Assembly: GCF_004349195.1 (NCBI RefSeq)
Contig: NZ_SMLG01000006.1
Location: forward strand, 124,001 to 188,000
DNA: 64,000 nt
Origin: Flavobacterium rhamnosiphilum
Lineage (GTDB): Bacteria > Bacteroidota > Bacteroidia > Flavobacteriales > Flavobacteriaceae
Direction: 5' to 3'
The translations under genes were made by a program, and so were the position numbers. A model generated the notes under the pieces. The model had not been told where the DNA came from and ran no database searches. It worked only from the letters and a program-made list of their open reading frames with translations. This document shows positions 1-9,726 of this stretch, piece after piece; within the stretch, counting starts at the first letter, position 1; every line of letters begins with the position of its first letter.

Positions 1-7
1 ATAAAGT

Positions 8-1549
8 ATGGAATCTAAAATAAAAACACTAAACGATAAAATTGCCGAAGCACATTTGGGTGGCGGTAAAAACAGAATTGCAAAACAGCATTCCAATAAA
101 AAACTAACGGCGAGAGAACGCGTCAATTATTTGATGGACGAAGGTTCTTTTGAAGAAATCGGGATGTTGGTGACGCACCGAACGTCTGATTTTGGAATGG
201 AAAAAGAACTGTATTACGGTGATGGTGTCATTACAGGATACGGAACCATAAACGGACGATTGGTCTATATTTTTGCACAGGATTTTACGGTTTTTGGTGG
301 TTCATTATCTGAAACCCATGCCGAGAAAATCTGTAAAGTCATGGATATGGCAGTCAAAATGGGAGCACCTATGATTGGACTGAATGATTCAGGTGGAGCC
401 CGTATTCAGGAAGGCGTACGTTCTTTGGGCGGGTATGCCGATATTTTCTTTAGAAACGTACAAGCCAGCGGCGTGATTCCGCAAATTTCTGCAATTATGG
501 GGCCTTGCGCCGGTGGAGCCGTGTATTCTCCTGCGATGACTGATTTTACGATGATGGTTGAAGATACCAGTTATATGTTTGTAACAGGGCCGAATGTGGT
601 AAAAACCGTAACCAATGAAACCGTGACTTCAGAGGAATTGGGTGGTGCGAGTACGCATTCCACTAAATCTGGTGTGGCGCATTGCACCTCGACCAATGAT
701 GTGGAATGTCTGGAAGATTTGAAACGCTTGTTGAGTTATTTGCCACAAAGCAATAAAGAAAAAGCACATAATTTACCTTACGAACTGAATGATGAGGTGC
801 GTACCAAATTAGCGACTATTATTCCGGATAATCCCAACAAACCGTACGATATGCACGAGGTGATTGGTGGTATTATTGATGAAGATTCGTTTTTTGAAAT
901 TCATAAAAATTATGCCGAAAATATTTTGGTAGGTTTTGCCCGATTGGGAGGAAAAAGCATTGGGATTATAGCGAACCAACCGATGATTTTAGCCGGTTGT
1001 CTCGATGTGAACAGTTCGAAAAAAGCGGCTCGATTTACCCGTTTTTGCGATTGTTTTAATATTCCGTTATTGGTTTTGGTGGATGTACCCGGCTTTTTAC
1101 CGGGAACCGACCAAGAGTGGAACGGGATTATTGTTCACGGTGCGAAACTGTTGTACGCCCTTAGCGAAGCAACCGTGCCAAGAGTAACCGTGATTACACG
1201 TAAAGCCTATGGCGGTGCGTATGATGTAATGAACTCCAAACACATTGGTGCCGACATGAATTTTGCCTGGCCAACTGCTGAAATTGCCGTGATGGGAGCC
1301 AAAGGTGCCAGTGAAATTATCTTTAAAAAAGAAATTAACGAAGCCGAAGACCATGAAGCAAAACTTTTGGAAAAAGAAGCGGAATATGCCGATTTGTTTG
1401 CGAATCCGTATACAGCAGCGCAACGTGGTTTTGTAGATGAGGTAATCCTACCGCAAGACACCCGACGCAAATTGATAAAAGCTTTTAGTATGCTCGAAAA
1501 TAAAGTGAGTGTTACTCCTAATAGAAAACACGGGAATATTCCTTTGTAA
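8..1549 (+). CDS. Acyl-CoA carboxylase, carboxyltransferase (beta) subunit
   Basis: Transfers the carboxyl group from carboxybiotin to an acyl-CoA (propionyl-CoA or methylcrotonyl-CoA type), or works in the reverse direction in methylmalonyl-CoA decarboxylases. The 513-residue length and two-lobed crotonase-like layout fit the PccB/MmdA family. Family hallmarks visible are the glycine-rich stretch with [10 protein letters not shown] near residue 127, [12 protein letters not shown] near 165, and [11 protein letters not shown] near 362. The start at base 8 gives a natural N-terminus. No biotin carboxylase or biotin carrier gene is visible; any partner would lie left of the window. A strong terminator follows. 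Substrate is inferred only to short-chain acyl-CoA level. Confidence 0.9.
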   Translation: MESKIKTLNDKIAEAHLGGGKNRIAKQHSNKKLTARERVNYLMDEGSFEEIGMLVTHRTSDFGMEKELYYGDGVITGYGTINGRLVYIFAQDFTVFGGSLSETHAEKICKVMDMAVKMGAPMIGLNDSGGARIQEGVRSLGGYADIFFRNVQASGVIPQISAIMGPCAGGAVYSPAMTDFTMMVEDTSYMFVTGPNVVKTVTNETVTSEELGGASTHSTKSGVAHCTSTNDVECLEDLKRLLSYLPQSNKEKAHNLPYELNDEVRTKLATIIPDNPNKPYDMHEVIGGIIDEDSFFEIHKNYAENILVGFARLGGKSIGIIANQPMILAGCLDVNSSKKAARFTRFCDCFNIPLLVLVDVPGFLPGTDQEWNGIIVHGAKLLYALSEATVPRVTVITRKAYGGAYDVMNSKHIGADMNFAWPTAEIAVMGAKGASEIIFKKEINEAEDHEAKLLEKEAEYADLFANPYTAAQRGFVDEVILPQDTRRKLIKAFSMLENKVSVTPNRKHGNIPL

Positions 1550-1567
1550 TTGTTGGATAGAATTGAA

Positions 1568-1598
1568 GAAACCACCTGATGAAGGTGGTTTTTTTTTG
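1568..1598 (+). terminator. Rho-independent terminator after the carboxyltransferase gene
   Basis: AACCACCT (1570-1577) pairs with AGGTGGTT (1583-1590) around a short loop and is followed by a T run. It sits 20 bases after the stop codon and before the convergent response-regulator gene. Confidence 0.85.
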
Positions 1599-1615
1599 GT
1601 TTTATGCTTTCTAAA

Positions 1616-2305
1616 TTATTTTTCTAATACGAACCTAAACCCAATCCCGTGTAAATTTTCTATTGCAATTCCTTTTTCGTTGGTCAAAATTTTGCGCAAG
1701 CGGGAAATAAAAACATCCAGACTGCGTCCCATAAAATAATCGTCGTCGCCCCAAAGTGAAGTAAGGATTTGTTCTCGTTTTAGAACTGTATTTTTATTGT
1801 CTAGAAATAATTTCAAGAGTTCGGATTCGCGTTGCGTGAGGGGTATTTTTTCGTTTTCGTTGTATAGAATAAAATTTTTGGTATCAAATTGGTATTTCCC
1901 AATTTCATAAATTGATTTCTCAACAGAATTATTTTTATGGGAACGTTTCAGGAAAACTTCTATTTTTAGGATTAATTCTTCAATGCTGAAAGGCTTTACG
2001 AGATAATCATCGGCTCCCAAACGCAATCCTTTAATTCGATCTTCCTTCAAGGTTTTTGCCGAAAGGAATATAATAGGAATATCAATATTGACCTTTCTAA
2101 TTTCAGTAGCCAATTCGAATCCGTCCATTTTTGGCATCATAATATCCAGAATGCAAATATCAAAATTGCCTTTTTTGAAGTTTTCCATACCTGTTTTTCC
2201 ATCGCAACAATGTGTCACTTCATAGTGGTTTTGCTCCAAATTATCTTTGGTAAGGAATGCTAATGTAGCATCGTCTTCGGCATAAAGAATTCTGGAAGTA
2301 CTCAT
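1616..2305 (-). CDS. OmpR/PhoB-family response regulator
   Basis: Cytoplasmic DNA-binding regulator of a two-component pair, 229 residues. The receiver domain (about 1-120) has the acidic pair near residues 10-12, phospho-acceptor Asp54 in ILDIMMP, and Lys104 in YLVKPF. The C-terminal winged helix (about 135-229) carries the typical DVFISRLRKIL recognition-helix region. The start codon overlaps the stop of the upstream kinase gene by one base, so the two are translationally coupled and the kinase at 2305-3564 is its partner. The layout resembles RprXY-type systems of Bacteroidota, but the signal and regulon cannot be read from the sequence. Confidence 0.93.
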   Translation of the reverse strand: MSTSRILYAEDDATLAFLTKDNLEQNHYEVTHCCDGKTGMENFKKGNFDICILDIMMPKMDGFELATEIRKVNIDIPIIFLSAKTLKEDRIKGLRLGADDYLVKPFSIEELILKIEVFLKRSHKNNSVEKSIYEIGKYQFDTKNFILYNENEKIPLTQRESELLKLFLDNKNTVLKREQILTSLWGDDDYFMGRSLDVFISRLRKILTNEKGIAIENLHGIGFRFVLEK

Positions 2306-3564
2306 TATTTGTTAGGAATTAAAATGGTTAGGGTAATGCCTTTTTCGGGATTATTGGTGGCGTTAATTTTCCAATGATGCAAATTGCAAATCTTTTTTAC
2401 ATAATACAAACCCAATCCAAACCCATTGACCTCATTACTTTTCTCACTCGGAATTCGGTAAAACTTGTCGAATATGAAAGAGAGGTTTTTGTTTGAAATT
2501 CCGATTCCGTTATCAATAAATTCGAGTTTTAACACTTGATTTTCTTTCGATAATCGGATAACAATTTCGGGTTTCGTATCGCAATATTTTGCGGCATTAT
2601 CAAGGAGATTGTAAACTAAATTATTGAAATGAAAGGAGTCTGCAATTATTGTATAATCAGATGAATCCGTTTTGATTGTTGTTGTGATTTCAGGATATTT
2701 TAGTTTGATGTTTTCGATGGCATTTTCAATTATCGGAACTATCGCAATGTTTTCTGTATTCAATTCCAAAGGAGAATAATCGGATTTGGCTATTGTCAAA
2801 ATTTTCTCGATATGCTGGTTTAGTTTATTGCTTTGATTGATAATAATTTCGGCGTAGGTGTAGAGTTTTTTATCCTTTTTGATGGGTTCTTGCTTGATTA
2901 AATAGTTGGAAGCAATCAAAATGGATGATAATGGCGTTTTGAATTCATGCGTCATATTATTAATGAAATCCCGTTGTAATTCGGAGTATTTTTTTTGCTG
3001 TAAAAGCGTAAAAATAGAATAGACATAAATCAGTAAAATAAGAATTAACACCATTGAAAGTACAAACCAAAACCGCAACGAACTAAACAAATAAGTGGTT
3101 TCATTGGGGAAACGAATGGCAAAATAATATACTAAATTTTTATGTTTTGGGAAATAAATAGACTGTTTTCCTTTTGATTTGTCTGATAAAGAAATATAGT
3201 TTCCATACACCATTTCATCGCTTTGGCAATTGTACATAGCATATTCAAAATCGGTCGTGAGATTCATTTTTTTGAATTCGGATTTTAGATAAAATTCTAA
3301 AATTTCGGGTTCAAAATCATTATCAATATTCACTACATAATAATCATTTGATATTTTTTTTATCGGATTTTCTGTGGGCAAATCGTGGTTGGTACCTTGA
3401 TATAATTTTTTGGCAACCTCAAGTAAGGCGATATGTGTTTTTTGGCTGAACTTTTTTTCCTCAATAGTAAAAGCTTCTTTGGTCCAAAGGAGTTGTGCCA
3501 CCAGAATACCAACGATGGCAATGATTCCAAGAATAATAATACTGTTGAGTTTGTTTAGTTTCAA
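2305..3564 (-). CDS. Membrane sensor histidine kinase
   Basis: Sensor partner of the adjacent OmpR-type regulator, 419 residues. Two membrane segments (about 8-27 and 164-188) frame a periplasmic sensor of about 135 residues. The HisKA domain has phospho-acceptor His206 in MTHEFKTP. The HATPase region shows the N-box NLLDNAAKY and G-boxes DNGIGI and GFGLGLYYVKK. The periplasmic part has two Cys-free lobes and one CQSDE stretch and matches no sensor family I can name. It is transcribed first in the pair, from the intergenic region shared with the divergent DUF1573 gene. Confidence 0.92.
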   Translation of the reverse strand: MKLNKLNSIIILGIIAIVGILVAQLLWTKEAFTIEEKKFSQKTHIALLEVAKKLYQGTNHDLPTENPIKKISNDYYVVNIDNDFEPEILEFYLKSEFKKMNLTTDFEYAMYNCQSDEMVYGNYISLSDKSKGKQSIYFPKHKNLVYYFAIRFPNETTYLFSSLRFWFVLSMVLILILLIYVYSIFTLLQQKKYSELQRDFINNMTHEFKTPLSSILIASNYLIKQEPIKKDKKLYTYAEIIINQSNKLNQHIEKILTIAKSDYSPLELNTENIAIVPIIENAIENIKLKYPEITTTIKTDSSDYTIIADSFHFNNLVYNLLDNAAKYCDTKPEIVIRLSKENQVLKLEFIDNGIGISNKNLSFIFDKFYRIPSEKSNEVNGFGLGLYYVKKICNLHHWKINATNNPEKGITLTILIPNK

Positions 3565-3736
3565 GTAAAAATAGATTTTAAAGTGTAATATTAATCAAAA
3601 TTACTTTCAAATATAACCATTAACAAGTCGTTAACAAACATTTGAAACTGCTTAACAGGAGCCAAAGATTTTCTAATCTACTTTTGGTATGTTCAAATGA
3701 AATAATCTATTGTATAACTATTATAAAAATCAAATT

Positions 3737-4144
3737 ATGAAAATCATCAAAATTTCAATGTTGGCATTAACTCTAGGATTAATGTCATTTTCAGCCATCG
3801 CTCCAGCAAATGCTTTGGTGTCAAAAGTTTCGTCTGTTGCTTCGTCCATTTTATGGAAAAGTGAGAGTATAGATGTGGGGCAAATTCCTCATAACACACC
3901 AAAAGCCATTAATTATGAATTTAAAAACACAGGAAAAACAACGGTAATAATCACTAACGTACAAGGGTCATGCGGTTGTACAGCAACCGATTATACCAAA
4001 ACGCCAATTCTTCCTGGGAAATCTGGAAAAGTTACTGCAACGTACAATGCGGCCAATAAAGGTGCTTTTACAAAAACGGTTACAGTTACAACAAATGCCG
4101 AAACCACCCCAAAAACATTGACCCTTAAAGGAATTGTTATTTAG
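3737..4144 (+). CDS. DUF1573 secreted protein
   Basis: Small exported protein of 135 residues from the ATG at 3737. An in-frame TTG at 3710 would add nine residues ahead of the signal peptide and is less likely. An N-terminal hydrophobic signal segment is followed by an Ig-like DUF1573 domain (about residues 42-135). This keeps the family features GxIPHNTPK, YEFKNTGKTTV, the SCGCTATDYTK cysteine motif and the LPGKSGKV turn. DUF1573 domains resemble ASH/HYDIN-type Ig folds and are common in Bacteroidota; their function is unknown. A TACTTTTG -7 type element lies at 3679-3686. A perfect terminator follows. It is divergent from the two-component pair, which may regulate it (inference). Confidence 0.85.
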   Translation: MKIIKISMLALTLGLMSFSAIAPANALVSKVSSVASSILWKSESIDVGQIPHNTPKAINYEFKNTGKTTVIITNVQGSCGCTATDYTKTPILPGKSGKVTATYNAANKGAFTKTVTVTTNAETTPKTLTLKGIVI

Positions 4145-4168
4145 GTTTTAAAGGTTGTTTGTAATGTT

Positions 4169-4206
4169 AAAAACTCGATTTATCTAAGATAAATCGAGTT
4201 TTTTTA
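4169..4206 (+). terminator. Rho-independent terminator after DUF1573 gene
   Basis: A long perfect stem, with arms 4172-4185 and 4187-4200 reading AACTCGATTTATCT and its complement, is followed by a T run. It lies about 27 bases after the stop codon. Confidence 0.9.
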
Positions 4207-4301
4207 TGGTTAAATCTGAGCTTATTTTTGCTTGTAATTTGATGTTTTTAGATCCATGATTTTAAATAAAATGTTTATCTTTCCTTTTTTAAATTTAAAA
4301 A

Positions 4302-5258
4302 ATGAAATATAACAGATGTGGGAAAAGCGGTTTATTACTGCCACAAATATCTTTAGGATTATGGCATAACTTCGGTTCGGTGGATAATTTTGAAAATGGG
4401 GAGAACATTGTCATAGCCGCTTTTGATAAAGGAATTACCCATTTTGATTTGGCTAATAATTATGGTCCGGTTCCGGGTTCGGCAGAGACTAATTTTGGTA
4501 AAATACTGAAAAATAATTTTCAGGGAAATCTGCGTGATGAAATCGTAATTACAACCAAAGCCGGTTACACCATGTGGAAAGGCCCTTATGGCGACTGGGG
4601 TTCTCGTAAATATTTGTTATCAAGTTTAGACCAGAGTTTGAAGCGTATGAATCTGGAGTATGTTGATGTTTTTTATTCACATCGTTTTGATCCGGAAACG
4701 CCTTTGGAGGAAACCATGATGGCCTTGGACTATGCTGTGCGAAGCGGAAAAGCGTTATATGCGGGAATTTCCAACTACAATGCAGAGCAAACCAGAGAAG
4801 CTACCGAGATTTTGAAACGATTAGGAACACCTTGCTTGATTCATCAAGTGAAATATTCGATGTTTGTTCGGCAACCAGAAACTGGATTATTAGATGTTCT
4901 GGAAGAAAAAGGAGTGGGTTGTGTTGCTTTTTCACCTTTGGCACAAGGACTTTTAACGGATAAATACCTGAAGGGGATACCTGAAAATTCCAGAGCTTCT
5001 AATCCAAACGGGCATTTGCAATCAGAAGAAGTTTCTGAGACAAAAGTTGAAAAGATTGTAGCGTTGAATGAAATAGCGAAAGGACGAAGCCAGTCTTTGG
5101 CTCAAATGGCATTGGCTTGGTTGTTAAAAGACAACCGAATTACTTCTGTTTTGATTGGTGCCAGTTCAGTTGGTCAATTAAATAATAATATTGACAGTTT
5201 GCAAAATCTGGATTTTTCCGCAGCCGAATTGTTGGAGATTGAGAAGATTCTGGGATAA
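4302..5258 (+). CDS. Aldo/keto reductase (YghZ / L-glyceraldehyde-3-phosphate reductase-like)
   Basis: Cytoplasmic NADPH-dependent carbonyl reductase with a TIM barrel, 318 residues. The catalytic tetrad is visible: Asp49 and Tyr54 in FDLANNYG, Lys86 in VITTKAG, and His127 in FYSHRFD. The motifs GYTMWKGPYGDWGSRKYL and FSPLAQGLLTDKYL are typical of the YghZ/KCNAB-like subgroup. C-terminal cofactor-binding residues are suggested by VLIGASSVGQL. It stands alone between terminators. Detoxification of small aldehydes or methylglyoxal is the family role; the actual substrate is not determinable here. Confidence 0.88.
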   Translation: MKYNRCGKSGLLLPQISLGLWHNFGSVDNFENGENIVIAAFDKGITHFDLANNYGPVPGSAETNFGKILKNNFQGNLRDEIVITTKAGYTMWKGPYGDWGSRKYLLSSLDQSLKRMNLEYVDVFYSHRFDPETPLEETMMALDYAVRSGKALYAGISNYNAEQTREATEILKRLGTPCLIHQVKYSMFVRQPETGLLDVLEEKGVGCVAFSPLAQGLLTDKYLKGIPENSRASNPNGHLQSEEVSETKVEKIVALNEIAKGRSQSLAQMALAWLLKDNRITSVLIGASSVGQLNNNIDSLQNLDFSAAELLEIEKILG

Positions 5259-5610
5259 TTACAGTGTAGAAATGATCTATTGATTGGATGCATGCAAAAA
5301 AGATAAATTAGATTACTTAGTCCGTTTCTGATAAAGAATAAAGATGTTCCATTTTGAAAAAATAGGTAAAGTCTGAAAAAAAATGGAAAAGCAGGGATTT
5401 AAATGGTTCAAAGGGCAAGGTTAGGGAGCTTTTACGAAAGTATACCGTTGATAAATAAACCTTTATTATAATAATCTCCGTCAGTTTTAATTGATTGGAG
5501 ATTCTTTTTATAATAAAAAAAGGTTAACTTGCGCTAAATAAAAAAAGTGATATATCTTACAAAAATGTGTAATGTATTTTAGTTTTACTTTTTAGATTTG
5601 ACTTTATTCC
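5259..5610 (+). other. Intergenic region, 352 bp
   Basis: No coding region seen. It contains a hairpin, AATCTCC (5473-5479) with GGAGATT (5497-5503) followed by CTTTTT, which could terminate the aldo/keto reductase transcript. The A/T-rich leader of the hybrid kinase follows. No convincing TAnnTTTG promoter was found in it. Confidence 0.5.
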
Positions 5611-7734
5611 ATGAAGAGATTGATTCATTTAAATACATATTCTAAACTACTGTTGTTGATAATTTCGACAAGTATTTTCTTTTTTCTAATTTACATCTCA
5701 CTCTACCTTTATACCGTTCAAGAAGAACATCATTTTTACAAAACTACATACAATCAATACGACAAAGAAGTAAAGTCTCTTTTTAGGCTCAATTCCAAAA
5801 CGGCTACAGCCACTATTATTGATGTTACCTATTGGGACGAGTTGGTCCATTTTACAAAAACAAAAGATAAAAAGTGGTATGATAAATATATTTTAAGTGT
5901 ATTTGAATCGTATGAATCGGATTATATTGGTGTTTATGGTTTAGATCAAAAAATAATAAATAAAACAGCTTCACCTAAGATTAAAAGTCTTGATTTTATT
6001 CCAAAAGAGATGATGTCAGTGCTTTATACATCTAAACTGAAAAGATTTTACATTAAAATTCCAGAGGGTGTTGTCGAGGTTTTTGGGGCAACAATTCATC
6101 CTTCAAATGATCCTAAAAAGAATAAAACGAAACCTTCCGGTTATTTTTTTATGGCCAGACTTTTAGACGAACCCTTTTTTAATGCATTGGGAAATATAAG
6201 CAGTTCAGAAATTAATTTAGTTTCAAGTGATTATGCGATTGCAAATGAAAATGATTTTGTTATTGTAGGCTTAGATTTAAAAGATTGGAAAAATGAAGCT
6301 GTAGCCAAATTACTTTTTAAAAGACCATTCAATTTAAATTACACGAACACAAAAGAGATTCTTTTTATTGTTGTTCTGGTTTCTTTAATTAACATTTTTG
6401 TTTACGTTTATTACACGAAAAGATGGATTTATAATCCGTTAAAGTTAATTAAAAGTATTCTTGAAACGGGTAATATGAGTTCCATTAATAGTTTAAAAAG
6501 ATCCCAAGGAGAGTTTGGATACATTGGAAACCTTTTTGAAGAAAATAGCAATCAACGGAAACAATTAGAAATTTCCAAGCAAAAAGCAGAAGAAAGTGAT
6601 ACGTTAAAATCTTCTTTTTTGGCTAATTTATCGCATGAAATCAGAACTCCCATGAATGCCATAATGGGATTTAGTGATTTACTTTCTGATACAAATTTGA
6701 AGGAAGACAAGAGATTAGAGTATTTGAAAATTATAAAAAATAGCGGTAGCAGTTTAGTGTCAATCATCGAAGACCTTATCGAAATGTCTAAAATTGATGC
6801 AAAGCAAATTGTGCCTAATTATAAAGGATTTGATTTAGAAAAATGCATCACAGAATTGTATGATTCCATCAAAATTACCATTCCTAAAGACAAAGAAATT
6901 CAATTTTATATACTTGAAAATCCGGATAAAATCCAGGGAAATATTCTTACTGATGAAACGAAACTGAAACAGATTATTGTTAATTTAATTACAAATGCAG
7001 TAAAATTTACTGACAGAGGTTTTGTCGCTTTTGGATATTCAATAAACAAAGAAAAAGAAATTTTAGAATTTAAGATTGAAGACTCAGGTATGGGAATCAG
7101 CGAAAATTATTTAAAAGTAATTTTTGATAGATTTAGAAGAATTGAAGGCGAAGGATCTATCGAATTATCAGGATTAGGGCTTGGTTTGTCTATTACAAAA
7201 GCGTATGTTGAATTGTTAGGTGGTGAAATAAAGGTAAAGTCAACAATTGGATTGGGTTCCATTTTTTCATTTACAATACCATTAAAATGGGATCAAACGG
7301 TAAAAGCTATAAAACCGAAAAAAGTAAAATCTTTTTCCCAAAATCATGAAAATAAAATGATTTTAGTAGCAGAAGATGATGCAATTAATTTCTTGCTGCT
7401 GAAAAAAATTATAGAATCAAAAAATCATATTGTCCTAAGAGCTAAAAACGGACAAGAAGCAGTAACCATTTGTACTGAAAACCCAAACATTAGTTTGGTA
7501 TTCATGGATATAAAAATGCCTATTTTAGATGGTTATCAAGCCTTCGAAAAAATAAAAGTAATTAGACCTGAGCTTCCTGTAATAGCCCAAACTGCCTATT
7601 CCTCATTTGAAGATAAAGAGAAAATGATGCAATCCGGTTTTATGGACTGTATTACAAAACCACTGGATAAGGAAAAAGTATTCGAACTGCTGGATGCTGT
7701 TTTTATGGAACTAAATAAAACTCAGGACGCTTAA
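5611..7734 (+). CDS. CHASE4-domain hybrid histidine kinase with C-terminal receiver
   Basis: Membrane sensor of 707 residues. TM1 (about 12-34) and TM2 (about 249-268) flank an extracytoplasmic CHASE4-like sensor with the tell-tale DVTYWDE near residue 71. A short linker leads to HisKA (phospho-acceptor His342 in NLSHEIRTP), HATPase (N-box NLITNAVKF near 458, DSGMGI near 491, GLGLGLSI near 521) and a C-terminal receiver (about 583-700; Asp633 in VFMDIKMP, Lys in TKPLD). The hybrid lacks an Hpt or DNA-binding output, so a separate Hpt or regulator elsewhere is likely. It is not in an operon with its neighbours. The CHASE4 call rests on motif pattern and topology. Confidence 0.9.
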   Translation: MKRLIHLNTYSKLLLLIISTSIFFFLIYISLYLYTVQEEHHFYKTTYNQYDKEVKSLFRLNSKTATATIIDVTYWDELVHFTKTKDKKWYDKYILSVFESYESDYIGVYGLDQKIINKTASPKIKSLDFIPKEMMSVLYTSKLKRFYIKIPEGVVEVFGATIHPSNDPKKNKTKPSGYFFMARLLDEPFFNALGNISSSEINLVSSDYAIANENDFVIVGLDLKDWKNEAVAKLLFKRPFNLNYTNTKEILFIVVLVSLINIFVYVYYTKRWIYNPLKLIKSILETGNMSSINSLKRSQGEFGYIGNLFEENSNQRKQLEISKQKAEESDTLKSSFLANLSHEIRTPMNAIMGFSDLLSDTNLKEDKRLEYLKIIKNSGSSLVSIIEDLIEMSKIDAKQIVPNYKGFDLEKCITELYDSIKITIPKDKEIQFYILENPDKIQGNILTDETKLKQIIVNLITNAVKFTDRGFVAFGYSINKEKEILEFKIEDSGMGISENYLKVIFDRFRRIEGEGSIELSGLGLGLSITKAYVELLGGEIKVKSTIGLGSIFSFTIPLKWDQTVKAIKPKKVKSFSQNHENKMILVAEDDAINFLLLKKIIESKNHIVLRAKNGQEAVTICTENPNISLVFMDIKMPILDGYQAFEKIKVIRPELPVIAQTAYSSFEDKEKMMQSGFMDCITKPLDKEKVFELLDAVFMELNKTQDA

Positions 7735-7867
7735 GCTTGAAGGAATACTTTTGATTGTGTGTCTTTACTTATTTCTAAAGTTTCTCAAAATTTTTAGAAA
7801 CAGACTTGTCTTCGTTTTTTAGTATTCTTCAAAATAATTTTTAAACTTTTCATCAGATTAATAGATG

Positions 7868-8112
7868 TAATGCCATTTTTGGTTAGAAATTACTGTAACC
7901 CGTTTGCTAAAAATTAGAATCAAACGACTCAGATGAATTGCCGTTGGTTTTAACCAACGGAATTTAAAATTTTAGGCTAGCATTGGCTTTAGCCAAAATA
8001 TAGTGCTCATTTTGGCTAAAGCCAATCAACTTATTCATTTCAATCCGCTGGTTAAAACCAGCGGCAATTGATAAAAAAATAATACAGTAATTTCAAAGAC
8101 TAAATGGTATAA
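7868..8112. repeat. 245-bp multi-hairpin element with terminal inverted repeats
   Basis: Imperfect 30-bp terminal inverted repeats (7868-7897 and 8083-8112, 23 of 30 matching, inner 12 bases GAAATTACTGTA perfect) enclose a series of palindromes. These are CGTTTG/CAAACG (7901-7926), CCGTTGG..CCAACGG (7941-7960), two GGCTTTAGCC-type hairpins facing each other (7983-8025), and CCGCTGG..CCAGCGG (8045-8064). The first and last large hairpins are inverted copies of each other (AATTGCCG at 7936, CGGCAATT ending 8069). It lies between two + strand genes and fills most of this 498-bp gap. GGTTTTAACC/GGCTTTAGCC palindromes recall REP-like elements (recollection, not searched). Confidence 0.75.
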
Positions 8113-8232
8113 TTTTACTAGATTTAAAACATTAGTGAGGACAAGTGAATCGTTAATCGATATTGAAAATAATTTCAAACTGTTGATTAATTTTCCAAAA
8201 CTTATATTTCAAAGAATTTAAATTACAAACAC

Positions 8233-9585
8233 ATGGTTTTTAAATCGATAAATCCGTTTACCCAAGTAATTATAGCTGAACACGAAGTATTGACAAATGC
8301 GCAATTGAATCAAAAACTGCAATTGTCAGAGCGTGCATTCAAAAATTGGAAACAAACCACATTTGGGCAAAGAGCGGATCTGATGAAAAAGTTAGCCAAT
8401 ATTCTTAGAGAAAAGAAAGAGGAGCTGGGTTTGTTGATAACCAATGAGATGGGTAAGGTACTATCCGAAAGTATTTCTGAAGTGGAAAAATCAGCTGGAA
8501 ACTGTGATTTTTATGCCGAGAATGCCGAAAAAATGCTGAAAGAGGAGTATTATGATACTCCTTTCAAAAGCATGTCAGTTTATGATCCAATGGGAGCGGT
8601 TTTTGCAATAATGCCTTGGAATTATCCTTTTTGGCAAGTGTTGCGTTATGCAGCTCCGGCAATTATGGCGGGCAATGTAACCCTTTTAAAACATGCGCCA
8701 AACGTTATCGGTTGTGCAAAAGCAATTGAAAATGCGTTTTTGGAAGCCGGTTTCCCTGAAGGTGTTTTTCAACAAATTACTATTGATATTCCTCAAGTCG
8801 AAAGTGTGATTGCTTCGGATGTTGTGCATGGAATTACTTTGACCGGAAGCGAAATGGCGGGTTCATCTGTAGCTGCATTGGCAGGAAAGCACATCAAAAA
8901 ATCAGTGATGGAATTGGGTGGTTCAGATGCTTTTATAGTTTTGAATGACGCAAATCTTGAAAAAGCAGCAACGGTTGCAACACAAACCAGAATGTTAAAT
9001 GCCGGTCAGGCTTGCATTTGTGCCAAACGATTTATTGTCACTGAGAAAGTAGCGGATGAATTTGCTGCGCTTTTTACCCAAAAAGTAAAATCTTTGCAAC
9101 AAGGAAATCCATTACAGGAAGGAATTAATATGGGACCTCTGGCTCGGTTGGATTTAGCTGATAAATTAGCGAATCAATTGGAAAAATCATTGCAGCAAGG
9201 TGCTAAATTAATACTAGGCGGGGAGCGGGAAGATTGTAATTTTCAACCAACACTAATTGATTTTGTAGATTCAAATAATATCGCGTTTCAGGAAGAAATT
9301 TTTGGTCCATTGGCTACAATTATAAGAGCAAAAGATGAAAATGATGCTATAACTATTGCCAACAATCATAGATATGGATTGGCTGCTGCAATTTGGACTG
9401 AAGATCGCGAAAATGCGTATAGATTGGCAAGGAGAATTGAAGCCGGGAATGTGTTTGTGAATTCATTAGTACGGTCTGATTCCAGAGTTCCTTTTGGAGG
9501 AATAAAAAAATCAGGTTACGGAAGAGAATTGGGAACAATAGGAATCAAGGAATTTATGAATATGAAATCATTGATTATCGAATAA
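8233..9585 (+). CDS. NAD(P)-dependent succinate-semialdehyde-type aldehyde dehydrogenase
   Basis: Oxidises an aldehyde, most likely succinate semialdehyde, to the acid; 450 residues, close to the YneI/Sad subgroup (about 460) rather than longer GabD. The Rossmann signature PWNYPFW has Asn near residue 129. The catalytic general base is Glu227 in VMELGG and the nucleophile Cys261 in NAGQACIC. The second Cys two residues later (Cys263) matches the CxC pair that acts as a redox switch in SSADH enzymes. The C-terminal VPFGGIKKSGYGRE motif is intact. It stands alone between the repeat element and a strong terminator. No GABA transaminase is adjacent, so the pathway link is inference. Confidence 0.88.
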   Translation: MVFKSINPFTQVIIAEHEVLTNAQLNQKLQLSERAFKNWKQTTFGQRADLMKKLANILREKKEELGLLITNEMGKVLSESISEVEKSAGNCDFYAENAEKMLKEEYYDTPFKSMSVYDPMGAVFAIMPWNYPFWQVLRYAAPAIMAGNVTLLKHAPNVIGCAKAIENAFLEAGFPEGVFQQITIDIPQVESVIASDVVHGITLTGSEMAGSSVAALAGKHIKKSVMELGGSDAFIVLNDANLEKAATVATQTRMLNAGQACICAKRFIVTEKVADEFAALFTQKVKSLQQGNPLQEGINMGPLARLDLADKLANQLEKSLQQGAKLILGGEREDCNFQPTLIDFVDSNNIAFQEEIFGPLATIIRAKDENDAITIANNHRYGLAAAIWTEDRENAYRLARRIEAGNVFVNSLVRSDSRVPFGGIKKSGYGRELGTIGIKEFMNMKSLIIE

Positions 9586-9613
9586 TATCATTTAGTTAAT
9601 ACTATATAAGTAA

Positions 9614-9666
9614 AGAATCGAGAACAGGAATTGTGTTTAAAACAAACCTGTTCTCGATTTTTTATT
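9614..9666 (+). terminator. Rho-independent terminator after aldehyde dehydrogenase
   Basis: A 13-bp perfect stem, AATCGAGAACAGG (9616-9628) with its complement at 9647-9659, is followed by a T-rich tail. It lies about 30 bases after the stop. Confidence 0.9.
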
Positions 9667-9726
9667 CAATCTACTCCTATTTATAAAAGAGTCAAGCTAT
9701 GAATTGAGAGCTAGATTTTCGTTACA

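Noticed and set aside
1097..1575. Two antisense open frames over the carboxyltransferase gene
   Set aside because: They are frame shadows of a conserved enzyme gene with no start context or recognisable product.
3710..3736. TTG start adding nine residues to the DUF1573 protein
   Set aside because: The ATG at 3737 puts the signal peptide at the true N-terminus.
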